In this document: positions 34,453 through 46,344 of the stretch, in pieces
How the letters are laid out: the number at the start of each line of letters is the position of its first letter
Position numbering within the stretch: position 1 is the stretch's first letter
Assembly: GCA_033439255.1 (NCBI GenBank)
Contig: CM065888.1
Coordinates: 744,001-808,000, forward strand
Length of the DNA: 64,000 nt
From: Hericium rajendrae
Lineage: Eukaryota; Basidiomycota; Agaricomycetes; Russulales; Hericiaceae
Direction of reading: 5' to 3'
Program-made: the position numbers and the translations under genes
The notes under the pieces: generated by a model
What the model saw: the letters and a program-made list of their open reading frames with translations, nothing else
What the model was told of the DNA's origin: nothing
The model's database searches: none

Positions 34453-36606
34453 ATGGATAGACTCGTTGCAAAGGCGGACGCCATTCATCCGCTGCAGAAA
34501 AAGCGAAAAGGGCCGCCGCCTCACAAGAAACCAAAAACCTCGCATGACGCTCATGACCCAGTCGTCAACTCCATCGCCGCCCATACCGCGTTGCCCAAAT
34601 CACTTCGCACCAGCTCACCACCGCCAGAAGGCACGAAATCGTACTCTCACGTTGCGAACAAGAAGTTGCGTACAGAACTGAACCGGCAGTCTGCCCATGC
34701 TTCGCGGTCCAAAGCTCTCCTGAAAGATGCTGAGTTGCTGCTCAATGACGAGGCTGGGACGATGGAGGTTGAAGGGGAGATGGATAGGACGTGGAGAATG
34801 GGCCAGGAGGAGATTGTTAAGCAAATAGGTGGCGAGGCGGCGAAGGGGAGGAAGGAGATGGTATTGGACGGCGGTCCCTACCGCTCCAGATATACGCGCA
34901 ATGGCAGGTAAGCTGTGAACGAAATATCACACCTTTGTTGGCTTTTGTTGCATTCCTTTCATTTGCTGATATCATGTGCACAGACATATGGCCATCGTAG
35001 GGCGAACAGGCCATGTTGCGACTTTCGACTGGCAGACCGGCACCATGCATTCAGAATTGCAGCTACACGAGACTTGTAGGGATATTACGTGCGTACCAGA
35101 GAATTATCACGAATTCAGGCTAATACCTTTTTACTGTAGGTTCCTTCAAGATCACTCACATTACGCTGTTGCTCAAAAGAAATATGTTTTCATCTACGAC
35201 CGCGACGGTGTAGAGCTTCATAGATTAAAATCACACATCGAGCCAACCCGGCTAGAGTTCCTCCCATACCATTGGCTTCTCGTCAGCGTGGTGCGCCTGT
35301 ACCCCCCTGATTTCTGACACGCTCCATAACGCAAAATCACAGGGCAACCCAGGATACCTCAAATACCAAGACACATCCACTGGTCAACTCGTCATCGAGC
35401 ACCGTACAAAACTCGGCGCATGCACGACAATGGCCCAGAACCCGCACAACGCCGTTATCCATCTAGGCCACCAGAACGGCACCGTTACGCTTTGGACGCC
35501 GAATCTACCGCATCCAGCCGTGCAGCTGCTTGCGCATCTCGGGCCCGTGTGCGGGCTGTCCGTCGACCCGAGCACAGGCGGGCGCTACATGGCCACGTCC
35601 GGGCAGGACGGTACTGTGAAAGTTTGGGACTGCCGGAACTGGAAGGGCGCAGTGAGGGAATGGTCCGCAAGGGGCGGCGGTGCGGAAGTTGAGTGGAGTC
35701 AGCGGGGATTTTTGGGTGTCGCTTCAGGCGGGAGTGTCAACGTAAGGCTACATTTTACTTCTCTGCATGATAAAAATCCATTTGTTAACTGGCCTGCATC
35801 GCAGGTATACTCGAAACCGTCCATCCACACGCCCTTCGCTGGACCGACACAACCGCCGCTCTACCTCACCCACCCCATCGCACACCGCCCGCTGACATCG
35901 CTCCGCTTCTGCCCGTTCCAGGACATCCTGACCGTCGGCCACGCCGCGGGCCTCTCGAGCATTCTCGTCCCCGGCGCGGGCGAGCCCAACTTCGACAGCG
36001 TGGAGGCGGATCCGTTCGAAAACCGCAAGGCGCGCCGCGAGCGCGAGGTCAAGGGCCTGCTCGATAAGATCCAGCCGGACCTCATCACGCTCGACCCCGA
36101 GTTCGTTGGGTCGCTTGCGCCGCCGAGTAAGCTTACGCCCGGCGACGAAGTGCCGTTTGCCAGGCTGCCGCGGCTGGAGCGGCTGCGCGTGCAGGGCAAG
36201 GCGGATGAGACGGAGGTTATGAGTGAGGCGGAGGGTGCCGGGGAGGGAGGAGGTGGTGGTGAGGGGAAGAAGAAGGATAGGGAAGAGAGGGAGAAACGGA
36301 AGATGCGTGGAAAAGGGAAGAGCATGAAGCGGTGAGTGTGCTCTCTTTCTATGCGAGACTGGCGATTCTCATATATTTCCTTAGGTATCTGCGGAAGCAG
36401 AGGAAGAACGTTATTGACCCAAGAGCGGTGCGCATCTTCTTTCGTGCGAAAGGTTTGAGTTTTGACTGACTGATTGGGCATAGGTCGAAGTACGTGCGAA
36501 GTTGGAGAAGGAGCGCGAGGCACGGAGGAAGGTGAGGGAGGAAGCAAAGGGGCTGGTGGTGGAAAAGAAATCGTCAGCTCTAGATCGTTTCAAGCGTGCA
36601 TCATAA
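34453..36606 (+). CDS. UTP7: U3 snoRNP / SSU processome protein UTP7 (WDR46)
   Basis: WD40 protein with a BING4 C-terminal domain, required in the nucleolus for 18S rRNA processing. Exons 34453-34907, 34984-35088, 35140-35290, 35343-35741, 35805-36331, 36385-36427 and 36484-36606 give 600 residues, all in frame. Landmarks: basic N terminus (KKRKGPPPHKKPK), GPYRSRYTRNGRHMAIVGRT, HYAVAQKKYVFIYDRDG, HQNGTVTLWTPN, TSGQDGTVKVWDCRNW and the BING4 region (LTSLRFCPFQDILTVGHAAG, ADPFENRKARREREV). The tail is lysine-rich with a coiled coil (KLEKEREARRKVREEAKG). Identification is firm. Confidence 0.94.
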
Positions 36607-37167
36607 TTATATGTCTAGGTATACTTATGTCGGCGCAATGGTCTTTGGCTACGGCCAGCTCTGTCTGTCTAGCTCATTTTTTTTTTTTCCTTTTTTTCGA
36701 GCGGTATGTAAGGTCATCTTGCGTCTTCGCGGGTTTGTTCGAAACGAGTACAGCTTCTACCCCAACGATGGACGTTCACGGTCTTCAAAACTTGGAATTG
36801 TTATGAGCATTGGTAGACAATACAGTACATTGCTGTCCGGGTGACTCAACATGATCCCTTCACATCCTCTGGCTGGGAAGGCTGCGCTGGACCCACGTTT
36901 TGATGGCGCTCATCCGCTCCTGGCAGGATCCAGTTCTGATCTTGCCTATCTTGTCACATCGTAACGTCCTGCGTCGTGCGGTCTAAGCATGTACCGTTTC
37001 TTGACATATTGCTAATGCTAATCAAGACTTCAGCAGCGGATCAGCAGCGCCGTCGTCCACGTCCGCGTAACGCACATATATGCTCTTCAGGGAAAACTAC
37101 GACGACAACGTACCTATCCTCGATACACTGGCACATCTTGCTTTCCAATCTCCTTTAACACATCGGT
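36607..37167. other. Intergenic region between UTP7 and BTB-B
   Basis: Contains a T-rich run near 36680-36700. No gene or repeat identified. Confidence 0.5.
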
Positions 37168-38900
37168 ATGCCCGATCTTATCGCAAATACCGATACTATT
37201 CGTCTTTCTCCCCAAGAGCCCCGACCAGGCGACCCGCCTTTCGACGATCAGGATGCGGACCTCATCGTACGATCGTGCGATATGGTCGACTTCCGTGTTC
37301 ATAGGGTCATTCTTTCGCTCGCATCTCCTAAGCTCAAGGCCAGGATTACTGCACTCTCATCCACCCCGTCGCCACACATTCTTGCTCTTCCGGAGGACGC
37401 ACATACGATCGACTACATCCTCCGCTGCTGCTATCCAATCGCTACCCCAAAGCTGTGTTCTTTGCACGATATCCGTGCGGTTCTATTCGCAACCATCGAA
37501 TATGACGTTAGCGAAGTCATAAAGATTGCAAAATTGGCTCTGAGCGGACACATCCAGCAGGACGCCGTTGGCACCTTCGCCATTGCGACTCGCTGCAAGC
37601 TACATGACATCTGTACCATGGCGGCGAAGCATTTTGCTAGGAAGCCCTTTTTGTCACTCGATTCTAGCGAGTTGGACCTGATATCGGCATACTCATATCA
37701 TAATCTCGTACAATTCCACCCCGACTATGACAAAGGCCACACTCGTTCCACTCATCCTGCTTCTTCCAAGGAGTATTGGCTTAGGTACCGCATCCCACTT
37801 TTGTCCAAGAACGCTTCTACAGTACTCATCATGGCTTCGCAGTAATTGGCCTGATCCAACCAAGACAGCTCCGAATCCGACACCAGGTAGTCAAACCAGA
37901 ATGGCCAAGGACCCGTTCAACGATGAAACGGCTGACATTATCTTGCATACATGTGACAACGTTCGCTTCTGCGTCTTTAAGAACATCCTGTCCATTGCGT
38001 CGCCCTTTTTCCACGACATGTTCAGCCTGCCGCAAGCCCTCAGCTCATCTGACGATGCCTCAGTTATACACATGCCAGAGGACGCGCGCACCATCGATTT
38101 TCTTCTGCGCCTCTGCTACCCTGTTGCCAAACCTAGTCTAACAGAACTTGAAGATTTACGGCTCGTCTTGGATGCCGCGCGAAAATATGACATGGTAACA
38201 GCGATCGATTCGGCGAAGGTCGCTCTCGAGCAGCTTGTCGATGAAAATGTCCTCGGCGTCTTCGCTGTCGCAGTCCATTGCGAGCTTAAAGACGTCTGCT
38301 CTACTGCAGCAAGACGGTACCGGTTACATTCTGGGTCGGCACTCGATCCCGAGGAGCTGGAGCACATACCTGCTCGGCAGTATCATCGGCTCTTACAATA
38401 CCATCAACGCTGCCGCGAAGTTGCTTCCGCGACCATGATATCTGAGTGTGACGCGTGGTTCTCAAGAGAGACCTTCAGAGTTGACGATGGACCCATTTTT
38501 GAGGGATTCTGTGGAGCCTGCCAAGTTGGCGTCCCTTGGTCGGCCTATCCTGCACCCGTTCAGGTATGGGAGTACATGGAACGTGCGGCAGAAGCTCTCA
38601 AAAGCTGTCCGCATCGGTCGGCAGTCCTCACGAAGGAGGTTCTTGATGCCTGGAAGCCGTCTGTGATCCGTTGTCCAGCTTGTGAACAACTATATTCGAG
38701 AGACCGGTGTAGCCAAGCGCTTGCAAATGCGGTTGAGGAAGCTGTGTCAAAAGTAAGTGCTCGGCTCCTCTGGCCCATTGGATCCGTGTTCATCTCGTAT
38801 TCTTAAAGGTCGAGATACCCCGCTTCTTTTGAGCTTCGATTTCGATGATTTCAATACTATCGAACTGCGTGTGAGGTTGAGCAGGGAACATATACTCTAG
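37168..38900 (+). CDS. Double-BTB protein BTB-B, altered C terminus
   Basis: Exons 37168-37784, 37843-38752 and 38808-38900. Module 1 (DPPFDDQDADLIVRSCDM, VILSLASPKLKARI, ILRCCYPIATPKLCSLHD) ends KEYWL and joins module 2 over a 58-bp intron in phase 2 (NWPDPTKTAPNPTPGSQ, DPFNDETADIILHTCDN, FLLRLCYPVAKPSLTELED). The second module keeps the cysteine motif (CPACEQLYSRD). The terminal exon begins VEIP, but a run of five C at 38817-38821 shifts it by one base against the family, giving a 30-residue end instead of the expected seven-residue end. Total about 539 residues. Module 1 has unusual charge changes (LKARITALSS) in the usual FSLPQP segment, suggesting relaxed constraint. Confidence 0.85.
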
Positions 38901-39053
38901 AAATTCAACGGTCAGGCAATTCCCGTGGTGCGAACTTCCTTTCTTCCGCTCCCCATCCTTAGGCCATGGTTGTTAAATGTATATCATGGTGTCTGGTGTT
39001 CTTAATCTATGAGTACAAACTCGGCGAAGAGTGCGGGGCATCCACTCCGTTAC

Positions 39054-40659
39054 TCAACAGAACTTTGGAACCTCGATCTGTCAAGGCAAAAGACACGTGA
39101 GTCCCACAGGTAATAGGGAGTCAGAATGGATTTGCACCTTGTCTACGGCTTCTTCGACCGCGAGTTTCAAAGCTCGGCAAAGATCGCGACCATAGGACCA
39201 TCGACTGCACTGTGACTTCAACGGGCCGTGGCATGCCACGTCGATCGGCATTGATGGTGAAAACACCGAATCAGCCAGCGGACGATTCAGGAGAATCTGT
39301 TCCGCCGTCTTCAGATAATCCCACACCTCCCGATGCGCATACCAGCCCGGACACTTCTCATCTTGCAGGGCTCCGCTACAAAGCGGCCTGCGTTCCCATA
39401 CTATGCCTACATTGGAGGAAAGCCATCCTCGAGAGCGGGAAGCGGCAGAAGCGGCCATGCCGCATCGACGATGGTACTGCAACAGTATCCCATACGGGCG
39501 TGCCGAGATATAATGGAGCTCTGGTGAGCTGATCGACCAAAGGAGCTGTTTGTCAATGAGGAGTTGCCTCGCTGCCATGGCACATATGGGTTCTAGCTTG
39601 AAGCTGCAAGCGACTGCGAAGACGCCGAGAACATCATGAGCAACGAATTCTGTAAGAGAAGCCTCGGCGATTTCAACGACAGCATCAATTTCGTATTTAC
39701 GTCCCGCTTGCAAAACGTAACGGACGTCGCTGAGCTTTCCAAGCTTTGGCAGCCGAACGGGATAAATGATCGGCAAGACTAAGTCGAGGATGGGCGACGA
39801 GGACACTGAATTGAGCATGCGACTGAAGACGGGAGATGCGATCGATAAAATGTTTTTGCAGACGTGGAAATGGACTCGATCGAGTGAACGTAAGATGACA
39901 TCTGCGGTTATATCGTTGAATGGTGCCTCGGCATCACGATACGGGATATCCAAAGGAGGCGTGCTTTCTGTGAGGTCGGCACTGTTTCGAAAGATAAGAC
40001 ATCTTAATTATATCATTGCGAAAGGAGAACTGACTTATGTACCTTTTAGCAGAGAACCATAATTCAATTTCAGCATCTGGAATGGTAGTGCAAGAATGGT
40101 GAAACGAGACGAGTTTTTGATAATCGCTTGCCAACATGTTATCCAGGTCATCGAACGGTTGCGATAAAATCGATCGTGACAGAGACTCTATCGCCGCCAG
40201 ACGACAGACATCATACAACTCGAAGCGCATGGCAACGGCAAATACGTCAAGGGTATGCGCCTTCATAAGCTTGATCAGAGCATCCTTGGCAATGCTCATC
40301 GCAAGGGGTAAATCATACTTCTGAGCGGCACCAATCGCGGGCCCAATGTCGCCGAGGTCCGTTAAAGGTGGTTTAACGATAGGATAGCAGCACTGCAAGA
40401 TGAAGGTAATCGTGCTCGCATCCTTCGACACGTCGATAATTGGTCGATCTGCCTCAGTGGGGGAGGTGGGAGGCTGCGGGATACTGAACATACTTTTGAA
40501 GAACGGTGATGAAAGCGCTAAGATGAGCTTGTGAACATGGAAGTCGACTTTGTCCACCGAACGTATGATGATGTCGGTAGAGACCTTGTCGTTGAATGGT
40601 TCATCAGCGTCTTGAGGAGTCAGGAGCGAAGACGGAGGTGTCGACTCTGGGTTGATCAT
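39054..40659 (-). CDS. Double-BTB protein BTB-F
   Basis: Exons 40043-40659, 39138-39981 and 39054-39077 give 494 residues. The chosen start is the ATG of MINPESTPP, which resembles the start of BTB-C. Module 1: ADEPFNDKVSTDIIIRSVDK, LILALSSPFFKSMFSIPQP, ILQCCYPIVKPPLTDLGD. It ends LWFSAKS, spliced over a 61-bp phase-2 intron to module 2 (DAEAPFNDITADVILRSLDR, NILSIASPVFSRM). Module 2 lacks the usual long acidic loop between FSRMLNS and ILDLVLPIIYP, so it is shorter than its relatives. The terminal micro-exon encodes IEVPKFC-stop. Tail to tail with BTB-B, 153 bp between stops. Confidence 0.88.
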
Positions 40660-43135
40660 ATCGGTAAGAACGTGGGCAGATGCTGGGGGCACTTTCAAAT
40701 GAAAAGGGAGTGTGCGAAGGGCTGAGAGGAGAGGATGAGCAGGAGCAATGATGATGTTCTGGTCTATATTAACACCGCAATTTTTAACCATGCGCACGAG
40801 GCGCGGACACGGACGCATCGACGTCGGGCGTATCGGACATCGTGGCATCGATGAGGCTGTCCCCACCGCACAGGCCTGCGACTTCTCGAGCTCGACCCGA
40901 GAAGACTGATCTACACTCAGAAACAAGGATGCACGGATTAGTAGGTGAGCTAAAAATAACTAATGTGCCCGTACCTGCTTCCCTGAGCCTTCGGCAGGCG
41001 ATGATGCGAGGGGTTTGTCACGGAGGATACCCTACGTATGCATTATTCACCTCCATGATGTCGGACCCTACGTAGTGAATACCAGGGTGCGAGCGGTGAA
41101 AGCTCCGTGGCGCCATGATGTCTCTACGTAGGGTTCCTTTGATCTCTGTGTCAACGAGTACGTGTCACGATGGACCCCATAGCGTCAAATGCGTGGCTAC
41201 CTACCTTTATTCAAAATGCCGAACAAGGTCACTGAAAGGAATCCAGTTATAAGCCCGCGCGAGAGCTCCAGATGTAGCACCGTTCACCTAGCACGCCCTC
41301 AATTCTCATTTGAACTGTTCTCAATCATGCAAATATTGGGCTCTTCGTCGACGAAGAACCGGCTCTACTGCCACCTGATATCCAGTCAACCTCTACTCTC
41401 TCATTTGACACGGTTTTCTGACTTGAAATCGACGCCTTCACTGCTTTCCCGGACCCCGCCGTCAATACGCACGAGCCGGCCTAGGGAGCTCGAGGAGGAA
41501 GAGGAGGTCGTACAGCCCAGCAGAGGCTCACTGCCTAAAACTAAATTGCTCTAAGGCGTTCGCCGACGGGTCGTCTCTGATTCAGCTGAGAACGGATGGA
41601 CTGCTTCTTCAGCCCTGTTTAGCGGATGTCTACTGGAAGAGCAAAATTTTCAGTGACAATGGGAAGAGTACATCCAAGAAACGCATCCACGGTCTTCGCG
41701 ACACGGAGACTGTTGAACTGGCCCAAGCTCCACCTGTTCCCCAACACCAATGGCTTGCGTTATCTCAAAACCTGTGACTTACTCAAGATCCATTGCTGAG
41801 GTGGTGCAATCCTGGATAGAAATCAGATACGATGCAACGCGACGATCCCCGACGATGCATCGTTCTCTCGCTTCCTGTACCTGCGTCAGACAACTTCTCG
41901 GGTATGCGAATGTGAATACACTTCAGGTAATAAGAAAAGGTCAACACGCTCGCCATACAACCGTCGCGTCGCATCAGGGAAGTGGACGACGCAGACGATC
42001 CACCGAATCTTCAAACGATTAAAGGAGAAACACAACGAACAGCTGCCCAGTACTCAGCACCGAGGAACCAGAGCGAAAGGCTCGCCCCGCGGGCCCTTCC
42101 TCTCTCCTCCCATCGATTGGCACATTCTCCGCGTGGAGACCCCCACGTCTGGGACTAGCGCCAAACTCGAGTGAAGGGGGCGGAAGGACCGATGGAACGA
42201 CAAGTCAGCTCTGCCCAATGTTTCACAGGCTCGACCTGTCGGGGGAAGAATGCGTCATACCCACCCATAGTCCGGGTATGCGAGGCGCCAGATACCGGAC
42301 GGGCGCGCAGCGTTGAGGTGCATTGGAGGAAACGGGACGGGCGGTAAGCTCGGCTCCTTGGGCCGCCTTTGTACTTATACTACGCGACCCTGGATGCATT
42401 CTTCCCAATGCGAGCTGTCTTGAATTCACCCTGCACTGTCAGGACACGTCAGGATGATTAATGATATGTGGGACGAACCGACAACGGGTCCCTCTGCGCG
42501 CTTGCCTTGTTCCCGAAAAGACTGGTGTTTTGCAGTTGTTCCTCCTATCTGAATTCTTTTCTAGCCACAAGTGGAGGATTAGATAGCGTGTTTCTGATCT
42601 GTATACCATTCTGGTCTTCTGGTCTCCTGCTCTGGCGTTTGGACCCGACGCGAGATAGATGGGGCACAGCGCGTACCTTCAAGTCCTCCGGCCTCATAAT
42701 GGTATACAGCAAACACGACGAACACTCGGAGATTGGACCACAACTTCGCGCGTTGCGTTGTCCGATCGACAAAAGGGCCGCGACGGATTGGCGACGGAAA
42801 ACGAAATACTGAATGATGACTAAGCTCCGACTGGCAGGATGCTAAGATGGTTATGTTCTAGTCTCCAGGCTTCCTACAAGCAGACCTTCGAATTCGAAGT
42901 CAAGGTCAGACTGATATGTTGCGACCCTAGTCCAGCCATGCAAAGCAGCGGTGTTTTTCCACTAAATAAAAGCGGCAGACACTCAAACTCTAATTCCACC
43001 GGGTCACCAGCGCCCATCAGCACGACTCGCTGCCCATAAAGCATACTTATCGCCATATAGATCGAGTGGTGGTAGTATACACAGGCACAAATTTCCCGCA
43101 TCACGCCCCAACAAAACCGAGTCCATTCCCCCCTC
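40660..43135. other. Long gene-poor region
   Basis: About 2.5 kb. Near 41027-41137 the motif ccctacgta occurs twice and its reverse complement tacgtaggg once, within sequence that also repeats catgatgtc; this may be a tiny decayed element. Short open frames around 41189-41554 and 42468-42812 have no recognisable motif, so I call no gene. Confidence 0.45.
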
Positions 43136-44351
43136 TCACCGCCCCTCGCCCGCACGACACATCCCGACGCCGCCGACGCCGCCCACGGCGCCAGGCTCGC
43201 CCTGCCCGCGCAGCCTTGCGAGCGTAGCGCGCAACAGGTCATACACGCGCGCGTGCGGCGCGGGATGGATCGAGTTGACGGTGTGCCGCTCGACGAGCGC
43301 AGTGCGCGGCGAGAACGCGTACGTTGACACGACCTCCCACTCCACGGGCCCGCCCGCGACGCGCGCGTGCCCCGTCACGCCGAAGCGGATGTACAGCGCC
43401 TTGTCGCGCGCGGCGGGGCGGGGAGCGGAGGAGGAGGGGAGGACGCGCACGGCGCGCAGGTCGAGTGCGAGGTCGGTGTAGAGCGCTTGGAGCGTGTGGC
43501 GGACGAAGACGGCGGAGGCGAGGTAGAGCGGGAGGCCTGGTGGGTGAGGGCGGTATGTCTGAATTGCGCATGGTGGTGGTGGTTATGGGAAGGCGTACCT
43601 TCCACAGTAAGCGTCCGTGGAAACGGAGGCGGCAGCGCCGTGGGAGGTGTATAAGAAAGCCGTATTCGTGGGCTATATATCGATTCCTGTTCGCCCGCTG
43701 CTTCGTCCGCGTCTTCCTTGTTCTTACCCTTAAGAATGGCCGGCAGGCGGTCTATGAAAGGGTCGGTTCCTATCGGGTCCTCGTCTGGGGAAGACGGCGT
43801 GAATTTGGTAGCTTCGAAGGATGAGTACGGGCGGGTGATTAGCCCCGTCGAGAAGAATGTGGGGAGCGTGGTCTGGAGCGTGTTTACTGCGCGCCCTGGA
43901 CAGGAGAAAGCGCGAATGAGACGGCGACTTTCTACAATAATGGTGATGTCGCAGGATCAAATGACATACCGAAACGCAGCTCCCATTCATGATCAGACAG
44001 AGATGGACTCTGTCGAGGGTCCACATCCGAGTTGCGGAGGACAGGATTTGGTGTGAATTGGAATGTCGGAGGTAGATCAGGGCCAGTCAGACCCGATGCA
44101 AGGTCAGCAGAACAGCTGCTTCGTTGACCTCTTGGGTGAGTTAACGGCTTATGGCCGTTCGATGCATACGAGGATGCCGAAGGGCTTGCGCGCCATTCCT
44201 GCTCATGCGAGGATGAAGACCCCGGTGAACGAGGATGCAGCGCCTCAGTGGCCGAATAGGACCTAGTAAGATTGGAGTGCGTATAAGGAGTATGTATACC
44301 TGGATGATATGCCAAAGACTGCGGGAGACGTTGTCGGAGGAGGCTGCTCAT
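43136..44351 (-). CDS. Hypothetical protein with a likely mitochondrial presequence
   Basis: Exons 43970-44351, 43599-43895 and 43136-43536 give 359 residues in frame. The N terminus (MSSLLRQRLPQSLAYHPG) is rich in arginine and serine and poor in acidic residues, fitting import into mitochondria. The middle is low in complexity; the C-terminal part (LYLASAVFVRHTLQALYTDL, KALYIRFGVTGHARVAG, EWEVVSTYAFSPRTALVERH, SIHPAPHARVYDLLRATL) looks like an alpha+beta fold of the SnoaL/NTF2 or DUF2358 kind. That is a weak impression. No catalytic motif is visible. The 3' part is very G+C-rich and ends with a glycine-rich tail. Confidence 0.7.
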
Positions 44352-44568
44352 CGTTACGGACAAGGACGGCCCTTGCGCGTCTTTCGGCAGCGCAGGAAAC
44401 CACATATCCGAACCCTGTAGTAGGGTATGGGTTTCTAATGCAACCCTCAGGCTCTAGCAGGGAACAAAAGTTACGACCTTTGAACATTTGACCTTGGACT
44501 CTACGCAGCGCCTATTACAGAAAAAAAAAATGATAAAACTCTTCAGCAGCTCACTTGTGTTTGAGTTG

Positions 44569-44573
44569 AAAAA
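44569..44573 (-). terminator. RNA polymerase III terminator of the tRNA gene
   Basis: Five T in a row on the minus strand, 20 nt beyond the tRNA 3' end. A second run of ten T lies at 44521-44530 as a back-up. Confidence 0.6.
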
Positions 44574-44593
44574 GTCTTCCTGAGGCATACTTA

Positions 44594-44676
44594 TGGATAC
44601 ATCCGGAATTGAACCGGACACCTCTCGCAAACAAGCGATGCTAAGCGAGCGTGATAACCAACTACACCATGTACCC
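44594..44676 (-). tRNA. tRNA-Ala(AGC): tRNA-Ala (anticodon AGC) with a 9-nt intron
   Basis: The 83-nt gene folds as a cloverleaf. The acceptor stem pairs GGGTACA with TGTATCC and includes the G3-U70 wobble that specifies alanine. The anticodon stem is CTCGC with GCGAG, and the loop TTAGCA..T is interrupted after position 37 by nine bases (44630-44638). The anticodon is at 44640-44642. The T arm is TCCGG-TTCAATT-CCGGA. The CCA end is not encoded beyond the discriminator A. Intron position is the canonical one for eukaryotic tRNA introns. Confidence 0.9.
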
Positions 44677-45024
44677 ATATATGACATCTCAACAATAAAT
44701 AACTATCTCATCAATGACCGTCTTAAGGTTCTGTCATGGCAGTGACTGTCAACCAAATCTTGACTAGAAATTTCGTCGCATTGTTGATGAGTATGCCTCG
44801 TCCATACGGTCTCAAGGCGAGTAGACTCGGATGCTGAAGGCTACTGTTCTTCTATTACTTACGTCCGACATAGATCCAGAGGAACAACTATATGTATGTC
44901 TTTTCAATGATTGTACTGAGTACATTCTTCGGTAAAGTACAGCTTTACGCCTGCTGCCCTCAATCCGCTCCAAATCCTATTCTCATTAGCACGGACACGA
45001 CCGAGACATTAGATATATCAGGTT

Positions 45025-45477
45025 TCAAGGGTCGAAAAGCGTGATCTGAACCGGCCAAAGACCAACGCCTGTCTGCGTGCCCACTTCTGAGCGAATACCC
45101 GTCCCTGTCCTGTCCCGAACACCGTCGGAAGACGGCTTAAAAATCCTGATGTTATACTGCTGCGATCCTGGATCCTCGTAGCTCGTGCTGACGGCCGCCG
45201 CGGTCTCCTGGTACGTCAGATTTGGTGTGACACTAGTCCAGCCCGAGAGCTCCTGCACGCCGACCGTGACGCAGAAGACATTCCCGGAGGTCGTCGTGAA
45301 GCGGACCGTGCCCCAGCTGTTGTCGGAGCCCAAGCTCAGGAGTATATTGTCGTTGGGCTGGCTTATCCACTCTCCCCCGGCGCCATCGGGCGCGACAACG
45401 GTGAATTCGGTTGGACGGACTGGGTCCGAGACTGCCTGCCTTTCGTCCTTGAAGTTGACATCGAACCGAAAAGCCAT
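45025..45477 (-). CDS. Fungal fruit-body lectin family protein (ABL/XCL-like)
   Basis: Single exon, 150 residues, from the ATG of MAFRFDVNFKD (an upstream in-frame ATG adds eleven residues and is less likely). Segments GGEWIS, ILLSLGSDNSWGTVRFTTTS, VFCVTVGVQELSGWTSVTPN and LTYQETAAAVSTSYEDPGS align with the core of Agaricus bisporus and Xerocomus lectins, which have an actinoporin-like fold and bind T-antigen-type sugars and N-acetylglucosamine. No signal peptide is seen, matching the cytosolic location of these lectins, which act in storage or defence against nematodes and insects. The tail (RDRTGTGIRSEVGTQTG) differs from well-studied members, so sugar specificity cannot be read off. Confidence 0.8.
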   Translation of the reverse strand: MAFRFDVNFKDERQAVSDPVRPTEFTVVAPDGAGGEWISQPNDNILLSLGSDNSWGTVRFTTTSGNVFCVTVGVQELSGWTSVTPNLTYQETAAAVSTSYEDPGSQQYNIRIFKPSSDGVRDRTGTGIRSEVGTQTGVGLWPVQITLFDP

Positions 45478-46344
45478 GTTTATCTGGGATATTGGCATGC
45501 ATGAGAACAAACGTAACTGCTTCGGAAGCTGGCTTACCTAGTGTATCTGAAACTGCTAGGCTCGATGATGCTATCACGGAAGAACAAGTGTCGTCTGCAT
45601 AGCGATAACCCTTCAGTCATAATGGAGAGGCCACAGGCGAGTGGAGTGATTGCTTACCCTTTATGAAGAAGTGAGTTCGCAATGACCTTCGCTCGTCCTT
45701 TCAACTGCTTTATATCGCGAGTGTGAGCACGACTTCTGAAGTCCGACCCTCACAAGCTTTCCGCTCTCATACCGAGGAAGGCAGGCCAAATGGAAGACGG
45801 TGTCAAATAGCATAGCATGTCGATACATATCATCATTGGCACAGGAAGATGATGATCACCGCGAGAGAGTTCGCAGCCAAGATCAGCCATGATTGGATAT
45901 GGGCGGGGGCCTGTTCTCTTGCTTCCCTCGACGAATTAGTACATTACAGACGAGATATAGTGTGATCAGCTTTACATCTCGGAAATGGATAGGAATGTCG
46001 TCTGCCATGCTCGAGTTGTGAGCGCGTACGCGGTACGGTCAATTTTGGGATGAAGGATGAAGTCGGGGCTCTGTCCGGACTTTGGTAAAATGTGATACGC
46101 CGACCGGTATGCGTTCTGTATGTTTTCCCGTCAGTTATCCAGGATATTTTGACGACGAGAGGTTCACTCACCATTCAGTCCGGCAGAAATGCTGCTAGGA
46201 AGAACATCCAACATGGCCATGCATAGTGAACATATGTCGATAGATTTCATCACGATGAATACATAAGAATACAATGCGTGTCCTTCGGTATCAAGAATTG
46301 CCTGTCCTGAGTCATCACGGCGTACTTACAACTCAAGAAGTCCA
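45478..46344. other. Intergenic region between the lectin and DNA2
   Basis: Lectin 5' flank and DNA2 3' flank. Nothing else recognised. Confidence 0.5.

Noticed and set aside
41027-41137. Possible small inverted-repeat element with ccctacgta ends
   Set aside because: The shared words are only about nine bases and the core is palindromic by itself; too little to call an element.
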